A DNA stretch of 40,944 nucleotides from Paracoccaceae bacterium (GTDB lineage: Bacteria > Pseudomonadota > Alphaproteobacteria > Rhodobacterales > Rhodobacteraceae). Both the position numbers and the translations under genes were made by a program. Shown one piece after another: positions 32,350-40,944 of this stretch. The notes beneath the pieces are model-generated. The model was not told the origin of the DNA, did not search any database, and worked only from the letters and a program-made list of their open reading frames with translations. The DNA is taken from the NCBI GenBank assembly GCA_030065075.1, contig JASJDQ010000009.1, positions 1 through 40,944 of the forward strand. Reading direction: 5' to 3'. Position 1 is the stretch's first letter. The number at the start of each line of letters is the position of its first letter.

Positions 32350-32380
32350 GAAAGAAAAAGGGCGCTCGAAAGCGCCCTTT
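32350..32380 (-). terminator. Intrinsic terminator of the TRAP operon
   Basis: AAAGGGCGCT-CGAA-AGCGCCCTTT, a perfect 10-bp stem with tetraloop at 32357-32380, is followed on the minus strand by TTCTTT after the T-rich stem end. It stands 19 bases past the dctP stop. Classic rho-independent layout. Confidence 0.88.
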
Positions 32381-32399
32381 CCCGGTGATGCAAAGCCGA

Positions 32400-33464
32400 T
32401 CAGTTCAATTCGTTGGCGCGGATAGCGTCCAATTCGGCTTCTGCTTCGGCCACGGCCTCAGTCAGGGCGTTGAAGATTTCTTCGCCGCCATCGACGTTTG
32501 CCTTGAACCAGTCGAAGACAGGGGCCGCCGCTTCCTTCAGCGCCTGCTTTTCGGCGGGCGTCGGCACGTAGATGTCACCGCCACCGGCTGCGAAGTCCTG
32601 ATAGGCCTGGATCGACTTCCGCTTGGGCGAAGCGAAGGTCGCCTGCTGTAGCTGATAGAAGCCATCGACCACGACGCGGCGCAGGTCTTCGGGCATGGAC
32701 ATGAACTTCTCGTTGTTCATGAACCAGAGCGCGCCCATGTAGGCGTGGCCGTCCAGCGTGATGTACTGCAGGCCCGCGTCTGGGAATTTCATGCCCATGA
32801 TGTCAGTGATGCCGTTTTTCGAGCCTTCGACAACGCCCGTCTGGAACGAGGTGAAAAGCTCGGGCCACGGGATCGGCGTGGGCGATGCGCCAAGCGCTTT
32901 CACCAATTCCTGCGGCAGGTCGGCGACCACGGTCCGGATCTTCAGGCCTGCCATGTCGGCGGGCGACGTGATCCGCTTTTGCGTGTTGGCGAAGTTGCGC
33001 CAGCCGCCGGTGTTGCCCACCGTCATCAGGCGCACGGCACCGCCGGAGGTTTCTTTCACCATTTCCTGCATCTTGGTGATAAAGGGCGAGCCGTTAGACA
33101 ATGCATGTTCGGCCACGCGGTCGTCCGCCATCAGATAGGGCAGGTCGAGGACCTGAACGAAGGGAAAGACGTTGGCTGTGCCGCCGGATGTCTGGATGAC
33201 TACGTCGATGTTGCCATCGGCCACACCGGCGAGGCATTCCGACCCGTTCGAGCAAAGCTGCGTGCCGATGAACAGCTCGACCGCGATTGCGCCGTTGGAA
33301 GCCTGTTCGACGTAGTTCTTGAAGACGATCAGACCGTCATAGTCTTCGTCGTTTTCATTCGAGTTGGCCGTCGCGCGCAGCGTGAAGTCCTGCGCCTGCG
33401 CCGCAAGGCTGGACCCGGCAAGCAGGGTCGCCACCATCAGCGACTTGGTTAGTCCTTTCAGCAT
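32400..33464 (-). CDS. dctP: TRAP transporter solute-binding protein (DctP family)
   Basis: A 354-residue periplasmic binding protein. Signal peptide MLKGLTKSLMVATLLAGSSLAAQA. DctP-fold marks are LKIRTVVADLPQELVKALGASPTPIPWPELFTSFQTGVVEG, where the Arg usually contacts a carboxylate of the ligand, and the following QYITLDGHAYMGALWFMN. An unusual pair of cysteines (QLCSNGSEC) lies near residue 70. It is the last gene of the TRAP operon, 30 bases after dctM. The ligand is probably a carboxylate but is not identifiable. Confidence 0.93.
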   Translation of the reverse strand: MLKGLTKSLMVATLLAGSSLAAQAQDFTLRATANSNENDEDYDGLIVFKNYVEQASNGAIAVELFIGTQLCSNGSECLAGVADGNIDVVIQTSGGTANVFPFVQVLDLPYLMADDRVAEHALSNGSPFITKMQEMVKETSGGAVRLMTVGNTGGWRNFANTQKRITSPADMAGLKIRTVVADLPQELVKALGASPTPIPWPELFTSFQTGVVEGSKNGITDIMGMKFPDAGLQYITLDGHAYMGALWFMNNEKFMSMPEDLRRVVVDGFYQLQQATFASPKRKSIQAYQDFAAGGGDIYVPTPAEKQALKEAAAPVFDWFKANVDGGEEIFNALTEAVAEAEAELDAIRANELN

Positions 33465-33494
33465 GTTATTCTCCCTATTGAACGTTGCTTCAGG

Positions 33495-34988
33495 TTATTC
33501 GACAAACCCCGTCAAACGCGGGATCGTCATGGAAATCGCCGGGAAATAGGTGATCAGGAAGATCACGAGTATTTCGACGGCAAGAAACGGCAGAATGGCC
33601 TTCGCAATGGTCTCGACCTTTTCCTTCGAGACCGAGGACGCGACGAATAACACCAATCCCATGGGTGGCGTCGCAAGGCCAACGGTCAGGTTCACGCTCA
33701 TGATGATGGCGAAGTGGACTGGGTGGACGCCGATGTCGGTGAAGATCGGGCCTAGGATCGGCCCCAGGATGATGATGGCGGGGCCTGCATCCAGGAACAT
33801 GCCGACGATGAACAGCAGGATGTTGATAAGGAACAGCAGGATATAGGGGTTCTCGCTGAGGCTGAGGATATAGTCCGCGAGGATTTGTGGCGCGTAGGAA
33901 AGCGAGACAACGGTTTTGAAGGCCATCGCGGCGCCTACCAACAGGAGGACCACGGCGGAGGTCATAGCGGAACGGCTCAGAACTTCGGGCAGGTCTTTCA
34001 GCGTCATCGTGTTGAGGACGAAGAAGGCGACGATGATTGCGTAGAAGACGGCGACGGCGGCCGCTTCGGTCGGGGTGAAAACGCCCAGAAGGATGCCACC
34101 GAGTATCAGGATAGGGGTTTGCAGCGGCACGACGGCGCGCTTGGTGACCGTGCGGAAGTCGGGATCGACGGTCTTGCGGAGGCTGACAAGCAGTGCGTGC
34201 GCAGCGATCACACTGACAGCGAAGGTGCCCCAGACCATGGCAGCGCTGGCGCCTTCGCCACTGGCAAGGCCGGTCGTGCCGCGGAAGATCGCGAAGATCA
34301 GCCAGCCGACATTCAACCGCAGAAGAACAAAAGAAACCCAGTGTTCCCTCGGCGTCAGCGTCTGGCCCTTCTTTACGATGCGTTCCGCCTTCGGCAGGTC
34401 ATAGCGATTGGCCAGCAGACGGACGACCAGCATCAGGCCAAGGCCAACCAGAACGCCGGGAACGATGCCCGCCAGAAACAGTGCGGCGACGCTTTCGCCC
34501 ATGACGTAGGCATAGATGATCATGATGCCCGAAGGTGGAATGATCGGACCGATGACCGAACTGGCCGCCGTGACTGCCGCCGCGAACCGGCGGGTATAGC
34601 CTTGACGTTCCATCGCCGGGATCAGCATCGAGCCTAGGGCAGAGGTGTCGGCGACCGCCGAGCCGGAGAGACCGGCGAAGAGCATGGACGACAGGATGTT
34701 CACATGAGCGAGGCCGCCTCGCAGGTGGCCCATCAGGGCCTGGCTGAACTCGACCAGGCGTTCGGTGATGCCGCCCTTGTTCATCAACTCGCCCGCAAGC
34801 ATGAAGAACGGGATCGCCATCAGCGGAAAGCTGTCCATCCCGTTGTAGACGTTGCGGTAAAGAAGCGTGATGTCCTTTTCCTGCCCGCTCATCCAAAGGA
34901 GGATGCCGGGGGCCGCCAAGAGACCGAAGAAGACCGGCAGGCCGATCATCAGGAAGATGAGGAAGACGGGGAGGAACCAGATCAGCAT
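33495..34988 (-). CDS. dctM: TRAP transporter large permease subunit (DctM)
   Basis: A 497-residue integral membrane protein with roughly 12 to 14 hydrophobic segments. Family segments are FPLMAIPFFMLAGELMNKGGITERLVEFSQ near 55, LFAGLSGSAVADTSALGSMLIPAMERQGY near 105 and VIGPIIPPSGIMIIYA; a later LLFIVGMFLDAGPAIIILGPILGPI is the second half-repeat. It drives Na+- or H+-coupled uptake with DctQ and DctP. It begins 4 bases after dctQ ends. The middle (about residues 205-300) contains an extended soluble loop and an extra membrane segment, longer than in the minimal DctM. Confidence 0.95.
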   Translation of the reverse strand: MLIWFLPVFLIFLMIGLPVFFGLLAAPGILLWMSGQEKDITLLYRNVYNGMDSFPLMAIPFFMLAGELMNKGGITERLVEFSQALMGHLRGGLAHVNILSSMLFAGLSGSAVADTSALGSMLIPAMERQGYTRRFAAAVTAASSVIGPIIPPSGIMIIYAYVMGESVAALFLAGIVPGVLVGLGLMLVVRLLANRYDLPKAERIVKKGQTLTPREHWVSFVLLRLNVGWLIFAIFRGTTGLASGEGASAAMVWGTFAVSVIAAHALLVSLRKTVDPDFRTVTKRAVVPLQTPILILGGILLGVFTPTEAAAVAVFYAIIVAFFVLNTMTLKDLPEVLSRSAMTSAVVLLLVGAAMAFKTVVSLSYAPQILADYILSLSENPYILLFLINILLFIVGMFLDAGPAIIILGPILGPIFTDIGVHPVHFAIIMSVNLTVGLATPPMGLVLFVASSVSKEKVETIAKAILPFLAVEILVIFLITYFPAISMTIPRLTGFVE

Positions 34989-34992
34989 GGAC

Positions 34993-35580
34993 TCACTCCG
35001 CCATGATTTCTTCTTCGGGCGGGGCCAGGTCTTTGACTCTGCCGCCCAGAAGCGTGATCAGCGTGCGCAGGATCAGTTCGATGTTGACGATCAACAAAAG
35101 GATGACACCCACCAGAAGCGAAAGCATCATCCACCAGCGCGGCACGCGCAGCCATTCCGAGAAATCGAGTGTTGTGGGAATGTACAACGACGCGGTCGCG
35201 AACTTGGCGGAGAAGCCCGTGATCTCGCCCCAGCCGATGGGCAGGGCGACGGCCAGAACCGCGCCAGAGATGACCAGCAGGAAAAGCGACAGGATGGCAC
35301 CGATGCCTTTTGGCAAGGCTTCGACAAGCATGTCGATGGCCACGAAGCCGCCACGCCGATAGGCCATAGGGGCCATCAGCCCAGTCATCCAAAGCATCAT
35401 GAAGCGGGCGGCTTCGTCCGGCCATGGCAAGGCGTTGTTCAGCACGTAGCGGAAGAAGACCTGTGTGAGGATCGCCAATACCATCAATCCGATGGCCACG
35501 ATGGACACCCAGCGCCCGATCTTCAGGACAATGTCGTTCCACGTTTGGAACGGCCAGAGTGCCGCATGCAGTATCGCCAA
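34993..35580 (-). CDS. dctQ: TRAP transporter small permease subunit (DctQ)
   Basis: A 195-residue membrane protein with four hydrophobic segments, including IGRWVSIVAIGLMVLAILTQVFFRYVLN and WWMMLSLLVGVILLLIVNIELIL, and the DctQ mark LPWPDEAARFMMLWMTGLM. The TTG at 35580 is the start, after GGAGGAGAGG. First gene of dctQMP; upstream is a 277-base region shared with the MHYT-LytTR regulator gene, containing a 15-bp palindrome. Confidence 0.9.
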   Translation of the reverse strand: MAILHAALWPFQTWNDIVLKIGRWVSIVAIGLMVLAILTQVFFRYVLNNALPWPDEAARFMMLWMTGLMAPMAYRRGGFVAIDMLVEALPKGIGAILSLFLLVISGAVLAVALPIGWGEITGFSAKFATASLYIPTTLDFSEWLRVPRWWMMLSLLVGVILLLIVNIELILRTLITLLGGRVKDLAPPEEEIMAE

Positions 35581-35636
35581 AGGCGCCTCTCCTCCCTGTG
35601 TCCCGATGTGTTTCCCCGGGATTCCCTTTTACCTTC

Positions 35637-35649
35637 GGGCTTTAAGCCC
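35637..35649. promoter_or_regulatory. GGGCTT-T-AAGCCC palindrome upstream of dctQ
   Basis: A perfect 6-1-6 inverted repeat 57 bases upstream of the dctQ start. It may be an operator or a small leader hairpin on either strand. Confidence 0.35.
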
Positions 35650-35695
35650 TTCCTGTAAAGTGCGTGCGACCAGAAGATTGCTTGGTGTTCCGGGG

Positions 35696-35710
35696 CAATT
35701 CAGTGAATTG
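35696..35710. promoter_or_regulatory. CAATTCA-G-TGAATTG palindrome, candidate operator
   Basis: A perfect 15-base inverted repeat in the divergent gap between dctQ and the MHYT-LytTR gene. AT-rich, symmetric and centrally placed, it looks like a regulator binding site for the TRAP operon, the regulator gene, or both. No matching regulator gene lies in the window. Confidence 0.45.
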
Positions 35711-35857
35711 TTTCATGATTGATACATACGGATCCGTCGTGACTGGAACGTTTCATCGGGCTTGAGCCCCGCGCTGTTTCGAATTGCTACACCTCTGCTG
35801 CGCCCCGCCGAATTTTGTCGTTTCAGCGCCGTCGCTCCTTGGCTATTGTTCTTCGGC

Positions 35858-36952
35858 ATGGAATTCCTCGACTACGGGCATAACCCTTGGCTGGTCGCGA
35901 CCTCCTTCGTTGTGGCTTTGGTCGCCGGCGCAGTCGGGCTGACACTGACGAAGGATCTGTCGCAAAAGACCGTCACGCAACGCAAGCTTGCCATCGCATT
36001 GGCGGCGATTGCGCTGGGTGGAGGCATCTGGTCGATGCACTTCGTGGCGATGTTGGGGCTGCGCCTGCCGATCCTCTTTTATTACGATGCGGCGATCACA
36101 TTGGTCTCGGCGCTGATCGCCATCCTGATGGTTGGGCTGGCGCTGGTGCTTCTCCATTTCGCCGCTCGTTCCAAGGGCATCATCATTGCCGCAGGGACCA
36201 TCGTCGGAGCAGGCATTCTTGTCATGCACTACGTCGGCATGGCAGGAATGCAGCTCTGCCGCCCGGTCTACACGGTCACCGGCGTGATCGGGTCCTCGGT
36301 CCTTGCCATCGGGCTTTGCATCGTGGCCTTCGGCGTTGCTTATGGCGAGCGGTCGAACCGGAACATTATCATTGGCATGCTCTCCTTCGGCACCGCGGTT
36401 TTTTCGGTCCACTTCCTAGCGATGGCGGGAACGAACTTCGTGGCCTTGCCGGACGTACGTCATTTCGGACCCTTGATCAGCAACGAGACCATGGCTCTCG
36501 GTGTCATCCTGTCGAGTTTCGTCATTTTCGGCGCCTTTCTGTGGGTTGCGTCAACTCTTCTGATGTCCACCGAAGCAAGCGCTCCCGCCCCAGCTCCTCC
36601 CTCCGAAATGGAACCGCACCCAAAGGTTCTGCGCGTGCCCTGTGAAAGAGACGGCGGCAAGGTGTTCGTGCCCGCCAACGACGTGGCCTTCGTGCGCGCC
36701 GACGGACATTACACCCAAGTCTACACGTTGCAGGACCGGCATTTCTGCGTCTGGCCGATCACCGAGGCGACAAAGCGGCTTCTGCCGGACGGTTTCGTCA
36801 AGGTGCATCGCAGTTACCTGGTGAACCCTTCAAAGGTGGATCGCTTCGAGAAGTCGAAGGACAAAGGCCGCTGCACCTTCGGTGCGGCCTCTTTGCCGCC
36901 GGTGCCGGTCAGTCGCTCTCATCTGAAGGACGCGCAGGCCGCTTTCGGCTGA
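35858..36952 (+). CDS. coxC: CoxC-like membrane regulator with MHYT sensor and LytTR DNA-binding domains
   Basis: A 364-residue protein. Residues 1-230 are an MHYT domain with seven or so membrane segments and repeated metal-ligand motifs: WSMHFVAMLGL, LVMHYVGMAGMQL and FSVHFLAMAGTN. A proline-rich linker follows (APAPAPPSEME), then a C-terminal LytTR domain (about 255-364) with DVAFVRADGHYTQVYT and KVHRSYLVNPSKVDRFEK. This layout is that of CoxC and CoxH beside the CO dehydrogenase genes of Oligotropha carboxidovorans; MHYT is proposed to sense CO, NO or oxygen through bound metal. Start at ATG 35858; a longer frame from TTG 35762 has no family match. It is the best candidate regulator of coxMSL. 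Confidence 0.85.
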   Translation: MEFLDYGHNPWLVATSFVVALVAGAVGLTLTKDLSQKTVTQRKLAIALAAIALGGGIWSMHFVAMLGLRLPILFYYDAAITLVSALIAILMVGLALVLLHFAARSKGIIIAAGTIVGAGILVMHYVGMAGMQLCRPVYTVTGVIGSSVLAIGLCIVAFGVAYGERSNRNIIIGMLSFGTAVFSVHFLAMAGTNFVALPDVRHFGPLISNETMALGVILSSFVIFGAFLWVASTLLMSTEASAPAPAPPSEMEPHPKVLRVPCERDGGKVFVPANDVAFVRADGHYTQVYTLQDRHFCVWPITEATKRLLPDGFVKVHRSYLVNPSKVDRFEKSKDKGRCTFGAASLPPVPVSRSHLKDAQAAFG

Positions 36953-36958
36953 GACACC

Positions 36959-36994
36959 GGCGCAACTCGTGCAGCCGGCGGCGCAACTCGTGCA
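36959..36994 (+). promoter_or_regulatory. Tandem GGCGCAACTCGTGCA repeats, candidate LytTR operator
   Basis: The 15-mer GGCGCAACTCGTGCA occurs exactly at 36959-36973 and 36980-36994, a 21-base period. LytTR proteins bind two short direct repeats spaced about two helical turns apart, so this is a strong candidate site for the regulator encoded just upstream. It lies 95 to 130 bases before the coxM ATG. A degenerate third copy (GCGATTCGGCA, 37003-37013) follows. Confidence 0.68.
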
Positions 36995-37088
36995 AAACCC
37001 TTGCGATTCGGCAGTTTGCGCGTGCCCTTGTATACAGTGGCGTGCAGCCTACCCTTAGCCAGAATATTTGCTTGAGGGAGGAAGAGCA

Positions 37089-37943
37089 ATGATTCCAGCA
37101 GCCTTCGAGTACCACCGACCGACAAACATGGACGGGGTGCTAGCTGTACTTCAGGAACACGGTGATGACGCGCGCGTCCTTGCGGGCGGGCACAGTCTCA
37201 TCCCGATGATGAAGCTCCGGATGGCCGAGGTGCCGCACCTGATCGACTTGCAGGACGTGGCCGGTCTGAACGATATTTCCATCAGTGGGGACACGATCTG
37301 GATCGGCGCGATGGTCACCCAGCATGACATCATCGACCATGCCGGCTTGGCTGAAGCCGCACCCATCATGCGCGAAGCGTCGTTGCAGATTGCAGACCCG
37401 CAGGTGCGCTACATGGGCACGGTCGGCGGCAATGTCGCCAACGGCGATCCCGGCAATGACATGCCGGGGCTGATGCAGTGCCTCGACGCCTCCTACACAC
37501 TGGTCGGTCCGAATGGTGAGCGTAGCGTCAAAGCGCGCGACTTCTATGAAGCGGCTTATATGACGGATCGCGATGATGACGAGGTCCTGACCGCTGTCAG
37601 CTTTGCCGCCCCCGCCGGCGGATATGCCTACGAAAAGCAAAAACGCAAGATCGGAGACTATGCCACCGCTGCTGCCGCCGTCTTGCTGGTGAAAGAAGGC
37701 GGCACCTGTTCCTCGGCTTCGGTCGCCATGACAAACCTCAGCGACACGCCCATCTGGTCGGAAGCTGCGGCGTCGGCTTTGCAGATCACGTCGGTTGACG
37801 AGGCCCTCATCGAAGCATCGGTAGAGGCGATGCTCGGCGATATCGACCCGACCGAGGACAACCGTGGCCCCGTAGAGTTCAAACGCCATGCAGCCGCCGT
37901 GATCCTGCGCCGCGCCATTGTGCAGGCCTGGTCGCGCGCCTGA
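37089..37943 (+). CDS. coxM: Aerobic CO dehydrogenase, FAD-binding medium subunit
   Basis: A 284-residue flavoprotein subunit. The FAD motifs are AGGHS at 32-36 and TVGGN at 111-115, followed by NGDPGNDMP, at the same positions as in the O. carboxidovorans enzyme. It passes electrons from the Fe-S subunit through FAD to the quinone pool. The start has GGGAGGAAG upstream and is the first gene of the cox operon. It is followed by coxS after 13 bases. Confidence 0.95.
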   Translation: MIPAAFEYHRPTNMDGVLAVLQEHGDDARVLAGGHSLIPMMKLRMAEVPHLIDLQDVAGLNDISISGDTIWIGAMVTQHDIIDHAGLAEAAPIMREASLQIADPQVRYMGTVGGNVANGDPGNDMPGLMQCLDASYTLVGPNGERSVKARDFYEAAYMTDRDDDEVLTAVSFAAPAGGYAYEKQKRKIGDYATAAAAVLLVKEGGTCSSASVAMTNLSDTPIWSEAAASALQITSVDEALIEASVEAMLGDIDPTEDNRGPVEFKRHAAAVILRRAIVQAWSRA

Positions 37944-37956
37944 GGGAGGAAACATC

Positions 37957-38447
<491 letters not shown>

Positions 38448-38451
<4 letters not shown>

Positions 38452-40865
38452 AGGACGAAGTAACCACCCGCGAAGACCGCGTCGAAGCGCTGGGCGGCAT
38501 GGGCTGCAAGCGCAAGCGGGTCGAAGATGCGCGTTTCACGCAAGGCAAGGGCAACTATGTCGACGACATCAAACTGCCTGGAATGCTTTTTGGCGATTTC
38601 GTGCGGTCGCCTTATGCCCATGCCCGCGTGAAGTCGATCAACACAGAGGCCGCCATGGCTCTGGATGGCGTGATCGCTGTTCTGACCGCAGCCGACCTCG
38701 AACCGCTCGGTCTGCATTGGATGCCGACACTGGCGGGCGACAAGCAGATGGTGCTGGCCGACGGCAAGGTGCTGTTCCAGGGCCAGGAGGTCGCCTACGT
38801 GGTCGCCAAGGACCGATACATCGCGGCGGATGCCGTTGAACTGGTTGAAGTTGAATACGAAGAACTCCCCGTTCTGACCGACCCGTTCGAGGCGCTGCAG
38901 TCGGACGTGGTCTTGCGTGAGGATCTGGAACCCGGGGCGGACGGCGCGCATGGTCCGCGCAAGCACCACAACCACATCTTCACTTGGGAAGCGGGCGACA
39001 GGCAAGCGACCGAACAGGTGCTGGCCGAGGCCGACGTGGTGGCCGAAGAAGTGATTTATTACCACCGCACGCACCCCTGTCCGCTGGAGACCTGCGGCTG
39101 CGTGGCCAGTATGGACAAGGTGAACGGGAAGCTGACGCTTTACGGCACATTTCAGGCGCCGCACGCCATCCGCACCGTGGTCAGCCTGATCTCGGGGATT
39201 GAAGAGCACAATATCCGTGTGATCAGCCCGGACATCGGCGGTGGCTTTGGCAACAAGGTGGGCGCCTATGCGGGCTATGTCTGCTCGGTCGTCGCATCCA
39301 TAGTCACCGGCGTGCCCGTGAAGTGGGTCGAAGACCGGATGGAAAACCTGATGACCACGGCTTTCGCCCGCGACTACTGGATGAAAGGCAAGATCAGCGC
39401 GACCAAGGATGGCAAGATTACCGGGCTTTGGTGCCACACGACGGCGGACCATGGCGGCTTCGACGCTTGCGCCGACCCCACCAAGTTTCCGGCGGGCTTC
39501 ATGAACATCTGCACCGGATCCTACGATATACCGGTGGCTTATCTGTCCGTTGACGGGGTCTATACCAACAAGGCGCCGGGCGGTGTCGCCTACCGCTGCT
39601 CGTTCCGGGTGACCGAGGCGGCCTATTTCATTGAACGCATGATCGAGGTTCTGGCGATCGAGTTGGGTATGGATGCCGCCGAATTGCGCCGGATCAACTT
39701 CATCAAGAAGGAGCAGTTCCCCTATCAGTCGGCACTCGGTTGGGAGTACGACTCGGGCGACTATCACACCGCGTGGGACAAAGCGCTTGAGGCCGTGGGC
39801 TACGAAGACCTGCGCAAGGAACAGGCCGAACGCATCGAAGCCTTCAAGAACGGCGAGACGCGGAAGCTTCTGGGCATCGGTCTGACCCACTTCACGGAAA
39901 TCGTGGGCGCCGGGCCGGTCAAGAACTGCGATATCCTCGGCCTTGGGATGTTCGACAGTTGCGAGATCCGTATCCACCCGACAGGCTCTGCGATTGCGCG
40001 CCTCGGCACGATCAGCCAGGGGCAGGGGCACGCGACGACGTTTGCGCAGATCCTTGCAACCGAGATCGGCTTGCCGGCCGACTCGATCACCATCGAAGAA
40101 GGCGACACCGATACTGCGCCTTACGGGCTCGGCACCTACGGGTCGCGCTCCACCCCGGTGGCAGGTGCGGCAACCGCCATGGCAGGGCGGAAGATCCGTG
40201 CCAAGGCGCAGATGATCGCGGCGTATCTTCTGGAGGTGCACGATGACGACGTGGAGTTCGATGTGGACCGTTTCGTGGTCAAGGGCGCACCCGAGAAGTT
40301 CAAGACGATGAAGGAAATCGCCTTTGCCGCTTACAATCAGGCCATTCCGGGGATCGAACCGGGTCTGGAAGCGGTGAGCTATTACGATCCGCCCAACATG
40401 ACCTATCCCTTCGGCGCCTATATCTGCGTGATGGAAATCGACGTGGACACGGGCGAGCATGAAATCCGGCAGTTCTATGCGCTGGACGATTGTGGCACCC
40501 GGATCAACCCGATGATCATCGAAGGCCAGGTCCACGGCGGCCTGACCGAGGCGCTGGCCATAGCAATGGGTCAGGAAATCGCCTATGACAAGATGGGCAA
40601 CGTCAAGACTGGCACGCTGATGGACTTCTTCCTGCCAACGGCTTGGGAGACGCCTAACTACACCACCGACCATACAACGACCCCGTCACCCCACCATCCG
40701 ATAGGGGCCAAGGGCGTGGGCGAAAGCCCGAACGTGGGTGGTGTGCCGGCGTTTTCGAATGCGGTTCATGATGCCTTCCGGGCCTTCGGGCTTCGGCAAA
40801 GCCATATGCCGCATGACCACTGGCGCATCTGGAAGACGGCACATGATCTGGGCCTGCACGGGTAG
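38448..40865 (+). CDS. coxL: Form I aerobic CO dehydrogenase, molybdopterin large subunit
   Basis: An 805-residue catalytic subunit oxidising CO with water at a Mo-S-Cu site. The form I active-site loop AYRCSFR is present with the copper-binding Cys384 (Cys388 in O. carboxidovorans), and the catalytic Glu759 is in [10 protein letters not shown] (Glu763 there), the same offset. [11 protein letters not shown] is also in place. This separates it from form II relatives, which have AYRGAGR. It is coupled by ATGA to coxS. Accessory genes for Cu/S insertion (coxDEF) would be expected beyond the window. Confidence 0.97.
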
Positions 40866-40870
40866 AGGTT

Positions 40871-40897
40871 TCGGATTTCGCGTTCCGCGAAATCCGA
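40871..40897 (+). terminator. Perfect hairpin after coxL
   Basis: TCGGATTTCGCG-TTC-CGCGAAATCCGA, a perfect 12-bp stem beginning 6 bases after the coxL stop. No T-run follows before the low-complexity end. It is likely a terminator or a 3' stabilising hairpin; if accessory cox genes follow, it would reduce their read-through. Confidence 0.6.
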
Positions 40898-40904
40898 CCA
40901 ACCC

Positions 40905-40944
40905 GGGGGGGGGGGGAACCCCCCCCCCCCCCCCCCCCCCCCCC
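40905..40944. other. G12-AA-C26 low-complexity end
   Basis: Twelve G, two A and 26 C run to the window edge. Such a homopolymer pair is typical of a sequencing or assembly artefact at a contig end, not of a functional element. Confidence 0.75.

Noticed and set aside
37001-37036. TTGCGA and TATACA as a coxM sigma-70 promoter
   Set aside because: The spacer between them is 24 bases, too long; no better pair was found, so no promoter was annotated.
40905-40944. G-run and C-run as a G-quadruplex or regulatory hairpin
   Set aside because: Uninterrupted G12 and C26 at the very edge of the sequence are best explained as an assembly artefact.

Overview
The window reads as chromosome of a marine-type alphaproteobacterium of the Rhodobacteraceae (Roseobacter group). 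This rests on high GC, tightly packed operons with ATGA/GTGA/TGATG overlaps, TRAP transport, a bhcRABCD cluster, a C-P lyase operon and form I CO dehydrogenase genes. This is judged from gene content and protein character only. The right end runs into G12-AA-C26, which looks like a contig edge rather than biology.

Layout. 1-9.0 kb, almost all on the minus strand, is housekeeping: a partial EI24/CysZ-like membrane protein, a nitroreductase, a histone-deacetylase-fold hydrolase overlapping an Fe-S (CDGSH) protein, folD, an ogt-type DNA methyltransferase, DUF3253 and GYD small proteins, ileS, and a CBU_0592-type membrane protein. 9.1-11.6 kb holds a membrane GGDEF protein divergent from hemF, plus a small membrane protein. 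11.7-17.2 kb is the complete beta-hydroxyaspartate cycle: bhcA-bhcB-bhcC-bhcD on the minus strand, with the IclR regulator bhcR divergent across an AT-rich operator region.

17.3-26.5 kb is a C-P lyase (phosphonate) locus: phnF divergent from phnG-phnH-phnI-HAD-phnJ-alpha/beta hydrolase-phnK-phnL-phnN-phnM. It has two genes inside it on the opposite strand, a small membrane protein and a DUF1045 2H-phosphoesterase-like protein. No phnP and no phnCDE are present. 26.5-32.3 kb is mixed: an MDR oxidoreductase, a di-haem peroxidase, a Sel1-like protein, an FkbM methyltransferase, a secreted unknown protein with a perfect FNR-type box upstream, and a PhyH-family dioxygenase. 32.4-35.6 kb is a TRAP operon (dctQ-dctM-dctP) closed by a strong intrinsic terminator. 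35.8-40.9 kb is an MHYT-LytTR membrane regulator (CoxC-like) followed by coxM-coxS-coxL of true form I aerobic CO dehydrogenase.

How it fits together. The bhc genes would turn two glyoxylate into oxaloacetate, allowing growth on C2 compounds. The phn genes would release phosphate from phosphonates. The cox genes would draw electrons from CO. The most interesting non-coding signals are a 15-bp direct repeat with a 21-bp period between the LytTR regulator and coxM, paired operator-like repeats around the phnG start, a long folded element between bhcC and bhcD, a perfect FNR box at 31535-31548, and a stretch of foreign-looking codon use inside the ileS editing domain.
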